From Flavobacterium bizetiae (GTDB lineage Bacteria > Bacteroidota > Bacteroidia > Flavobacteriales > Flavobacteriaceae), in the NCBI RefSeq assembly GCF_902804475.1, contig NZ_CADCSU010000036.1, forward strand, positions 1 to 45,670: a stretch of 45,670 nucleotides of DNA, given 5' to 3'. Both the position numbers and the translations under genes were made by a program. Shown here piece after piece: positions 16,158 to 23,010 of the stretch (within the stretch, counting starts at the first letter, position 1; every line of letters begins with the position of its first letter). A model generated the notes under the pieces. It saw only the letters and a list, made by a program, of their open reading frames with translations, had not been told where the DNA came from and ran no database searches.

Positions 16158-17291
16158 TTAATTTTTAACTGGCGATTTTGCCGCAGTTTTTGGCACTACT
16201 TCGCTACCATCATAAAGCAGATCGATATTGTTTAATGCAATCTTATCACCTGACTTTACGCCGCTTTTTACGAAATAATCTGTACCTGCGCTGCCGGCAA
16301 TTTCGATAGGAACCATCGCCACTTTATTGCCTGCTTTTAAAACATAAACAAAGAATTTATCCTGTATGTCTTTTACGCTTGCCATCGGAACTGTAATTAC
16401 TGAACTTAAACTACTATTAAGCACCACACGGGCAGAACCTCCCGAACGCAACTGCTTTTTAGGATTTGAGAAAACTGCTTTTAATGCAATAGTTCCTGTT
16501 GTACGGTCTATATTACCACTCGCTACTTCCAGTTTTCCCTGATGTTCGTATACGCTGTCATCCGCCAGGATTAAACTAACGGTTTGGTTTGATTTTGAAT
16601 CTTTAGCAAAAGCCAGGTAATCGGCCTCGCTCAAAGAGAAGTACACAAAAACAGTATTGATCTCAGAAAGAATCGTTAGCGGCACCACATCTGTTGGTGT
16701 AACCAGATTCCCCACACGATTCGGGATTCTGCTGATGTAACCGCTTACAGGTGCTTTGATCAAAGAAAAATCTGCGTTAAGTTGTGAAGATCCCAATGCT
16801 GCTTTTGCCTGCGCCACCTGAGCTGTTGCAGCATCATAATTTGCCTGTGCCGTTTTTAGCTGCATGTCTGAATATACTTTGGCTTCGACAAGCGGCTTTA
16901 TTTTTTCGATTTCGAGTTTGGCATTGGCAAGGTTTGCCAAAGCGCTTTTATAAGCAGCACGGCTATTGTTTACCTGCTCTGCGTAAACATCTCCTTTAAT
17001 TTTAAATAGTGATTGTCCTTTGGTAACATAATCACCTTCTTTTACATAAATCGCTTCAAGATAACCTGAAACCTGCGCTTTTATGTCAACATTTACGGTA
17101 CCTTCTATAATACCGGGATATTTTTTTTCTACTTCGCCGGTGATCGATTTAGCCTCAAAAAAATCGACTTCAGGTTTTGGAGGTGCTAAACCTTCCTGCC
17201 CGCTTTTGCCACATGAAGAAAAGCTAATGATAATCAATAAAACTACCATTTTGCTGAGTGTTTTATTATTTTGGAAAATTTGTTTTGTCAT
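16158..17291 (-). CDS. RND efflux periplasmic adaptor (AcrA/MexA-type MFP lipoprotein)
   Basis: This 377-residue lipoprotein has a lipobox SFSSC (Cys27). It then shows the adaptor order: beta-barrel start, a lipoyl half (VDIKAQVSGYLEAIYVKEGD), a helical hairpin with KPLVEAKVYSDMQLKTAQAN, the second lipoyl half (FSLIKAPVSGYISRI), and a beta-barrel with TVFVYFSLSEADYLAF. It links the permease to the outer-membrane factor. It is the first gene of the efflux operon. A composite motif shared with the cyclase upstream region lies 75-137 bp before its start. Confidence 0.95.
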   Translation of the reverse strand: MTKQIFQNNKTLSKMVVLLIIISFSSCGKSGQEGLAPPKPEVDFFEAKSITGEVEKKYPGIIEGTVNVDIKAQVSGYLEAIYVKEGDYVTKGQSLFKIKGDVYAEQVNNSRAAYKSALANLANAKLEIEKIKPLVEAKVYSDMQLKTAQANYDAATAQVAQAKAALGSSQLNADFSLIKAPVSGYISRIPNRVGNLVTPTDVVPLTILSEINTVFVYFSLSEADYLAFAKDSKSNQTVSLILADDSVYEHQGKLEVASGNIDRTTGTIALKAVFSNPKKQLRSGGSARVVLNSSLSSVITVPMASVKDIQDKFFVYVLKAGNKVAMVPIEIAGSAGTDYFVKSGVKSGDKIALNNIDLLYDGSEVVPKTAAKSPVKN

Positions 17292-17365
17292 TTTATTTCA
17301 CTTTTAATGAATACATAGGATTTGACGACAAAATAACAACCCAAAGACCTCATAAATTAAGGTAA

Positions 17366-17428
17366 GTTTACCCAACCGTATTTTTTTGATGCTGAAACGA
17401 AAAATAGGTCAACCGAGAAAAATAGTAG
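17366..17428 (-). promoter_or_regulatory. Candidate regulatory array upstream of the efflux operon
   Basis: Read on the minus strand, the interval contains CTACTATT, CGGTT, CGTTT and CGGTTGGGTAAAC in that order. The same four blocks occur in the same order at 18625-18662. The CGTTT and last CGGTT cores are 21 bp apart, the usual phasing of LytTR direct repeats. The nearby LytTR response regulator is the obvious candidate binder; this is inference. Confidence 0.4.
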
Positions 17429-17451
17429 GCTGACAGTGCTGTAATAAAGAT

Positions 17452-18528
17452 TTAATCGAAAGATTTGTAAATAGTCACGGGTCTTTTTTTACCGCGCAAA
17501 ATAGTGGTTTCGATCGCTGTAAAATTATCCTGATCAAAAGAAGTTAATTGTTCGAAAAAGGACTGGGTAATAAGAAGGTTTGTTTTATAATCGTTGCATA
17601 AATCACGAACGCGGGCTGCGGTGCTAAGAACATCGCCATGATATGCAATCTCGGTTTTGATTTGTCCAATTTCGGCAACGGTTACAAGACCTTCGTTGAT
17701 CGAAGCTTTGAATCTTGGCACTAATCCAAACTTTTGCTGGTACATCTTTTTCTTTTCAAGCAATCTAACGGAAAAAGCATCATATAATTCAATACATTGA
17801 TGTCTTTTAAAACCTTCTTTTACTTTCCAGGTCAGTACTGCTTCATCGCCCACATATTGGTAGACTTCGGCATCATATTCAATTAAAATTTCAGATAAAT
17901 CCGTAAAGCATTCCTGCAACAAAAGACTGTAATTGTAATGCCCTACTTCTTCTGCCACTGTCGCCGAAGAACACATATCCAAAAACATAAAAACCCTGTA
18001 TTCTACGACCGGAATCATATAATTGCCGCGTAAAATATTCTTAAAATAGTTATTGCCCAATCTTCGGCTAAAAGCCTGCAAAAGTGTGATAAAAATGTGT
18101 ACGATTAGGCAATAGGTCGTAAAGCAAATCAGCCATTTTGCATTGACCTGAAGTGTAAACAAATTATTAATGTTTATAAAATGTACTTTGTTAAGTTCGA
18201 GCACGATCAAAAGTCCGAGGAAACAGACTATTATAAACAAAAGGCTTCGAAGTAATGTAGTCAGTAATATGCCGTAATTATGAAAGAATCTGGGGTATAC
18301 AAATTCCTGCAACAGAAACAGAATCGTTCCCATAAAAACTCCGACAGTCAAGGCTCCCATTATCTCTGAAAGTAAAAAATCCTTTGCACAAATTTTATGA
18401 GCATCAAAGAAAGCTTCATCGATCATGCTGTATGTCATGAAGACATAGAACAAAAACGCAGCTATCCAAAGTGCTATAATTTGCAGGTATTCTTTAAATT
18501 TTAAAAATGTTTTTAGGGAGTATTTCAT
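17452..18528 (-). CDS. Membrane-anchored class III adenylate/guanylate cyclase-like protein
   Basis: This 358-residue protein has four predicted membrane helices in residues 15-155 and a cytosolic class III cyclase domain (175-355). The metal-binding aspartates are D184 (FMFLDMCSSATVAE) and D228 (YVGDEAVLTW). The GDVLSTAARV segment keeps the catalytic Arg (R306), but has Ser302 where most class III cyclases have the transition-state Asn. The base-specifying positions also differ from classic adenylate cyclases, as is common in this Bacteroidota group. It lies downstream of the LytTR pair on the same strand, with its own putative promoter. It may make cAMP or another cyclic nucleotide, or be weakly active. 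Confidence 0.8.
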   Translation of the reverse strand: MKYSLKTFLKFKEYLQIIALWIAAFLFYVFMTYSMIDEAFFDAHKICAKDFLLSEIMGALTVGVFMGTILFLLQEFVYPRFFHNYGILLTTLLRSLLFIIVCFLGLLIVLELNKVHFININNLFTLQVNAKWLICFTTYCLIVHIFITLLQAFSRRLGNNYFKNILRGNYMIPVVEYRVFMFLDMCSSATVAEEVGHYNYSLLLQECFTDLSEILIEYDAEVYQYVGDEAVLTWKVKEGFKRHQCIELYDAFSVRLLEKKKMYQQKFGLVPRFKASINEGLVTVAEIGQIKTEIAYHGDVLSTAARVRDLCNDYKTNLLITQSFFEQLTSFDQDNFTAIETTILRGKKRPVTIYKSFD

Positions 18529-18588
18529 TAACGATAATTTTGATGCAACTCAAATCAAAAAGAGCATTTGATTTTGAATAATAAACAA

Positions 18589-18596
18589 CAAAATTA
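18589..18596 (-). promoter_or_regulatory. -7 box (TAATTTTG) of the cyclase gene
   Basis: The minus strand reads TAATTTTG, fitting TAnnTTTG, about 60 nt before the cyclase ATG. The shared motif array at 18625-18662 lies 29-66 bp further upstream. Confidence 0.4.
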
Positions 18597-18624
18597 AAAA
18601 GAGAGTAACCCTAAATACAGGAAA

Positions 18625-18662
18625 GTATTACCCAAACGGTGATTAAACGAACCGAATAGTAG
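18625..18662 (-). promoter_or_regulatory. Candidate regulatory array upstream of the cyclase gene
   Basis: The minus strand carries CTACTATT, CGGTT, CGTTT and CCGTTTGGGTAATAC, a compact version of the array before the efflux operon at 17366-17428. It lies between the LytTR regulator gene and the cyclase gene. Confidence 0.4.
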
Positions 18663-18694
18663 ATTATACTGCCTAAAATGAAGTTAAAATTATT

Positions 18695-19450
18695 TTAGCG
18701 ATCCATCCATTGCTTGAAAAAAGGCGCTTTTTCCCTGCTAATGATTACTTCGCGTTCAGGATCTGCCTTGAGCTGAATTTTGAGTTTGGCATTAAAATAA
18801 TTGGCAATCGATTTGATGCTTTCGGCACGAATAAAAAACTGTCGGTTGGCGCGGAAAAAAAGGTCGGGATCAAGTTCTTCTTCGAGTTCTTCCATAGTTT
18901 GCGGGATCGGAATTGTAGTCCCGTTTTGAAGAAAAAGATGCGAGGTTTTAAATTCTGAATACACAAAATCAATATCGGCTACATCAACGCTTTTATAACC
19001 ATCACGAAAGGTAACAAGGAATCGTAATCTAAAAGAAGGTTTATTCATGAATCCTTTCAAAATAACGGCAATATCTTCGGTGTTATTCTGAACTTTCGAT
19101 ACCGATTTAAATTTCGTTAAAGCTTGCTCTAGTTCTGTTTTTTCGATAGGTTTCATCAAATAATCGATGCTGTTTACCTTAAACGCGCGAACGGCATATT
19201 CATCATAAGCTGTTGTAAATATGATAGGACAGGTAATTTTAACTTCTTCAAAAATAGAAAAACTAATACCGTCTGCCAAACGAATATCCATCGTGATTAA
19301 ATCGGGCATATCATTCGAATTCAGCCATTTTACGGAGCCCTGAACCGTATCGATTACGTCCAGTATTTCGCAATCGGGTTCCAGTTCTTCCAACAATCTT
19401 TTAAGACGGTTGGCATTGATACTTTCATCTTCTATAATTAAAATTTTCAT
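18695..19450 (-). CDS. LytTR-family response regulator
   Basis: This 251-residue protein has a receiver domain (1-120) with the acidic pocket IIEDE at 5-9, phospho-acceptor D55 (ITMDIRLADG), the Thr of IIFTTAYDEYAVRAF (77-91) and K100 (YLMKPIEK). A LytTR DNA-binding domain (about 145-251) follows, with RFLVTFRDGYKSVDVADIDF and FFRANRQFFIRAESIKSI. It is the cytoplasmic partner of the histidine kinase encoded 4 bp upstream. LytTR domains bind pairs of short direct repeats, and candidate repeats occur upstream of the cyclase and the efflux operon. Length is standard. Confidence 0.95.
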   Translation of the reverse strand: MKILIIEDESINANRLKRLLEELEPDCEILDVIDTVQGSVKWLNSNDMPDLITMDIRLADGISFSIFEEVKITCPIIFTTAYDEYAVRAFKVNSIDYLMKPIEKTELEQALTKFKSVSKVQNNTEDIAVILKGFMNKPSFRLRFLVTFRDGYKSVDVADIDFVYSEFKTSHLFLQNGTTIPIPQTMEELEEELDPDLFFRANRQFFIRAESIKSIANYFNAKLKIQLKADPEREVIISREKAPFFKQWMDR

Positions 19451-19454
19451 AGCA

Positions 19455-20549
19455 TTAAATTAAAGGCAAACGCACACAATAAAAACCATTAGACTCTGAA
19501 AAAACAGGCATTCGATCGAACAAAATTTTATACCTGAATTCTATATTTTTATTTCCGACTCCGGTCGAAATAAAGTTCTTTCCGGATGTTGGCTGCAAAT
19601 TATTGCGCACCACAAGATCTCCAACATCAGAATAAATAGCAATAACCAGCGGATTTGCTATTGTTGCACTGTTGTGCTTAACAGCATTTTCGACTAATAA
19701 TTGCAAGGTTAAAGGCGGCAAATGACGGTCTAAACAGCTCATATCTACCTGCAGTTTTAACTCAACTTTTTCACCCAGACGCTTTTTTAAAAGATAAAAA
19801 TAAGCATTTAAAAATTCTATTTCTTCCCTTACCGTGATCGTATCTTTATCGAGATTAGAAATCATATAGCGATACACACGTGTAATATTTTCCAGAAATG
19901 ACGCCGCAGATTGCTGGTCTTCATGAATTAACTCTGTAAGTGTACTGAAATTATTAAAGATAAAATGAGGATCGAGCTGTAGTTTTAAAGATTCTAACTC
20001 AGATCTGGTTACGGCTTCCTGCAATTCAGAAGCTTTTATTTTGAGTTCGGCGGCTTCTTCAGAAGTAACGCGCCAGCGGTTCAGCAGAAAGATACTGGTG
20101 TGAATGAAACTGATGAAAAGAGACAATATAGCAGCCATTAAATTTGACTGCCATATTTGTACCAATTCGCTTTCTTTTAATGGTGTCCAGGAGTAAAAAA
20201 ATTGCCATAAACGCGAAAAAGAAATATTTAAAAGAATATTTCCCGCAATGAGGCAAATAAATTGCGCAAATGCCCTAAAAATAGGCTTCTGCTCCCAGCT
20301 AATCCAGTAATTAAGACTTCGGCCTACAAACAGACTTAATTCTGTGAGTACGGCGCAATATACCAAAATGATAAAGATATCAACTGTCCAGTCTAAAACC
20401 AGTAACGTATTTTGTTCAAAATCCTGATAGGGATTTAAAAAATAATAAGACGATAAATAGAGAAAAAAAACAACCGGTATTACAATAATCCTATAATACT
20501 TATAGAAAAAATTCTTCCCTCTGGTTTTACTTTGCACACTTGCATCCAT
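19455..20549 (-). CDS. Sensor histidine kinase, LytS/YehU-type
   Basis: This 364-residue membrane kinase has four predicted transmembrane helices (about 20-40, 50-77, 91-112 and 136-157) and no large periplasmic domain. A short coiled coil follows, then the His-kinase family signature LQLDPHFIFNNFSTL with H195. The ATP-binding N-box is LLVENAVKHNS (N288), and a GVGNKNIEFR segment stands for the G-box. It probably senses a membrane or hydrophobic signal and phosphorylates the LytTR regulator encoded 4 bp downstream. It follows the FabH-like gene by 54 bp on the same strand. Confidence 0.93.
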   Translation of the reverse strand: MDASVQSKTRGKNFFYKYYRIIVIPVVFFLYLSSYYFLNPYQDFEQNTLLVLDWTVDIFIILVYCAVLTELSLFVGRSLNYWISWEQKPIFRAFAQFICLIAGNILLNISFSRLWQFFYSWTPLKESELVQIWQSNLMAAILSLFISFIHTSIFLLNRWRVTSEEAAELKIKASELQEAVTRSELESLKLQLDPHFIFNNFSTLTELIHEDQQSAASFLENITRVYRYMISNLDKDTITVREEIEFLNAYFYLLKKRLGEKVELKLQVDMSCLDRHLPPLTLQLLVENAVKHNSATIANPLVIAIYSDVGDLVVRNNLQPTSGKNFISTGVGNKNIEFRYKILFDRMPVFSESNGFYCVRLPLI

Positions 20550-20603
20550 AAGCTAATATACTGACAATATATGCATTAAAAAAAACATTGCGATCTGAGT
20601 ATC

Positions 20604-21653
20604 TTATTGATACATTAGATCATGTTTTAGAATTTTTCCGTTTGTTGATGATTCTACCGCTCTCAGCGCTCTCATTACGCCCCATTTTATACAGGTTGCG
20701 CCCCATGAAAAACCAGCTCCAAAAGTGGTAATCAATATGTTTTGACCTTCTTTAAAATCATCTTTAAAGTCCCAAAGACATAACGGAATAGTTGCTGATG
20801 TTGTATTACCGTATTTATCGATATTTACTTTTACTTTTTCGATACCAATATTCAAATGCTCGCTTACTGATTTTATGATTCTAAGATTAGCCTGATGCGG
20901 CACTACCCAATCAATATCTTCTACTGTTAAATCATTGCTTGCAATCGCATCCTGAGAAACACTAGACATTGATTCTACTGCTTTTTTAAATACAAAAGAA
21001 CCTTCTTGTTTGATAAAGTGTTCTCTGTGTATAATGCTTTGCATTGTTGCAGGCGTTTTTGAGCCTCCTGCAGGCACTAAAAGTGATGATGTACCGCTAC
21101 CGTCTGTACGAAGAATACTTTTCATCATTCCGTATTCTAAATCTGTTCTTTCTAAAAGTACTGCTCCTGCCCCGTCTCCAAAAAGAATACAGGTATTACG
21201 ATCTTCATAATCTACAATAGAACTCATTGTATCTGCTCCAACCACAACCACTTTTTTATAACGTCCGCTTTCGATCATGGTCGTTGCCATTTCTAGTGCG
21301 TATAGAAAACCACTGCAGGCACCGTTTAAATCGAAACCAAATGCATTGGTAAATCCGCTAAGTTCACATACTTTACTTGCTGTAGGAGTTAAAAGATGAT
21401 CCGGCGTTGCAGTTGCCAAAACTAAACCATCAATTTCCAAACGGTCTATTTCGTAAGTATCTAATAAATTCTCGATTGCGGCACTTGCAAGATCCGATGT
21501 TGCCAGATTTTCATCTTTAGCTAATCTTCTCTCTTTTATTCCTGTTCTTTTTACTATCCAGTCTTCAGTTGTGTCAACCATTCTTGAAATCATCTCATTA
21601 CTTAATATGGAGTTTGGTACAAATCCTCCTATAGCTGTAATTGTTGCCTTCAT
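20604..21653 (-). CDS. 3-oxoacyl-ACP synthase III (FabH-like)
   Basis: This 349-residue thiolase-fold enzyme has a complete KAS III triad: C113 (LNGACSGFLYAL), H253 (VPHQANLRI) and N283 (YGNTTSATIP). Other signatures are TTEDWIVKRTGIKERR near the N-terminus and CILFGDGAGAVLLE. FabH condenses acyl-CoA with malonyl-ACP to start fatty acid synthesis. Bacteroidota often have several paralogs, some in specialised lipid pathways. This copy is not next to plsX, rpmF or other fab genes but to a stress protein and a two-component system, so it may be a secondary paralog. Confidence 0.9.
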   Translation of the reverse strand: MKATITAIGGFVPNSILSNEMISRMVDTTEDWIVKRTGIKERRLAKDENLATSDLASAAIENLLDTYEIDRLEIDGLVLATATPDHLLTPTASKVCELSGFTNAFGFDLNGACSGFLYALEMATTMIESGRYKKVVVVGADTMSSIVDYEDRNTCILFGDGAGAVLLERTDLEYGMMKSILRTDGSGTSSLLVPAGGSKTPATMQSIIHREHFIKQEGSFVFKKAVESMSSVSQDAIASNDLTVEDIDWVVPHQANLRIIKSVSEHLNIGIEKVKVNIDKYGNTTSATIPLCLWDFKDDFKEGQNILITTFGAGFSWGATCIKWGVMRALRAVESSTNGKILKHDLMYQ

Positions 21654-21729
21654 TTTTATTTGTTTTTGTTATTTTGAATCTTTTCTTTTGCTGTTTTTTT
21701 TTGGATAAAAATCAGACTGCAAAATAACG

Positions 21730-22563
21730 TCAGAAATTTGGAAAAGACAATAGCGGTATGTCTAAACCTGCTGCCATAATACGAGTTTTGCTTTTATGTA
21801 CTAAAGAATCCCAAAAACCATACTTTTGTGGCACCATTACTAAAATATCAGCATCATAAATGTTAATTTCCTTCTTAATCTCATTTATCACCGCATTCGA
21901 TTTAACAGTTTTATAGAGATATTTTACTTGTTGGAACTCTTCTTCGAGTGTCGAACTCAATAATAACCTCTCTTGTTCATGCTTAAGATCGTCTAATTTT
22001 GCATCAACACTAAAGAATTCTACCTCTGCTCCAAGGTTGCCTACAATGCTTCTTAACCAGCTGAATCTTTTTATAGAAGAAAAGCTTAAAGTGTCGCAGG
22101 CATACAGTATTTTTTTTACGTTTTGAAAGCGTGCTTTTAAAGGAACTGCTAATACGGCTGTCTTTAAATTCTTGATGACAGATGTAGTAGAATTCCCCAT
22201 TAATTCTTGTTCGAAAGAGCGTTCTGCCATTCCCATAACAACCAATTCGGCATTATTAAGCGCGATTAACGACGAAAGTTCTTCTTCTAAAAATGAATAA
22301 CTGCAAAAGCAGCTTACTTCGATATTAAAGCTATTGGCAATATCTTTTCCCAGCGTAGTTAGCTTTTCAGAAGCCATATCTAATTGTTTTTGCATCGATT
22401 CTGCACTAATATGAGAATTGGCACTATGAATACTTAACTGAAAAGAGTTGAAGAGAATAAGTCTGGCATTGGCACTTTTTGCAAGTCCGGCAGCATACGC
22501 AACCGCATTATTGGCTATAGCCGAAAAATTTGTTGCTGCTATAATTGTTGGAGGTACATTCAT
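21730..22563 (-). CDS. Universal stress protein (UspA family, tandem domain)
   Basis: This protein is 277 residues from the ATG at 22563 (MNVPPTIIAATNFS). The in-frame TTG six codons upstream is a poorer start. The N-terminal Usp domain has TIIAATNFSAIANNAVAYAA, NAELVVMGMAER and GNSTTSVIKNLKTAVLAVP, with G-x-x-S-T in the nucleotide-binding loop. The C-terminal half repeats the fold in a degenerate form (KKILYACD, DADILVMVPQK) and lacks a clear ATP-binding loop. It is probably a cytosolic stress-response protein. It lies 76 bp upstream of the fabH-like gene on the same strand. Confidence 0.88.
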   Translation of the reverse strand: MNVPPTIIAATNFSAIANNAVAYAAGLAKSANARLILFNSFQLSIHSANSHISAESMQKQLDMASEKLTTLGKDIANSFNIEVSCFCSYSFLEEELSSLIALNNAELVVMGMAERSFEQELMGNSTTSVIKNLKTAVLAVPLKARFQNVKKILYACDTLSFSSIKRFSWLRSIVGNLGAEVEFFSVDAKLDDLKHEQERLLLSSTLEEEFQQVKYLYKTVKSNAVINEIKKEINIYDADILVMVPQKYGFWDSLVHKSKTRIMAAGLDIPLLSFPNF

Positions 22564-23010
22564 GAGATATTTATTAAGCAATTATTCCGGTAAAAGTGCT
22601 CAAATAAACCTTTCGCATTCTGAAAATAATACTGTAGAATCATTTTTTAATGCTCAACCGTATTTTTTGGCTACCGAAACTTAAATTTACGATTATTTAC
22701 GCTAAGATTTTTTACTGCGAAAGTTAAAGTTTCAACCCTGATTTCGTTTTTCAAAAAACATTCTGCCCAAAATTTCATCTCCTGTTCCTTAGTCCTAACG
22801 GTATATTTTTCTGAAGCATTAGCCAATGCCGAATGCGAAAAACACAATTCTTCTTTAACCAAAATAATAGTACTTAGAATATCTAAACCTCAAATTAGAC
22901 CATTCAAAATAATTAAATCGATTATTTTTTAACATTATATTAATATTTTTGCTATCATTGTAGCACAGTATAGTATAGTACTGCATTTTAACTAATTTTA
23001 ATATATTATT
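22564..23010. other. Divergent intergenic region between usp and the glycosidase gene
   Basis: This 447-bp region holds the upstream sequences of the two divergent genes. A minus-strand frame at 22671-22862 has only a TTG start and was not accepted. A TATTTTTG box for the rightward gene is listed separately. A short AGTATAGTATAGTAC stretch lies just after it. Confidence 0.4.
22944..22951 (+). promoter_or_regulatory. -7 box (TATTTTTG) of the T9SS glycosidase gene
   Basis: The sequence TATTTTTG matches TAnnTTTG and places the start near 22958, giving a leader of about 53 nt. No clear TTG is seen at -33. Confidence 0.45.

Noticed and set aside
11563..17291. RND operon as something novel
   Set aside because: All three components have normal length, order and key residues; it is a standard tripartite efflux operon. 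Only the upstream motif is notable.
22671..22862. Minus-strand 63-codon frame between usp and the glycosidase gene
   Set aside because: It has only a TTG start, the nearest ATG is at codon 28, and no family is recognised. The translation is plausible, but there is not enough support to call a gene.
22964..22985. AGTATAGTATAGTAC stretch as an operator palindrome
   Set aside because: Only a 5-bp stem (CAGTA/TACTG) pairs around an 8-nt loop; it is not distinguishable from chance in AT-rich DNA.
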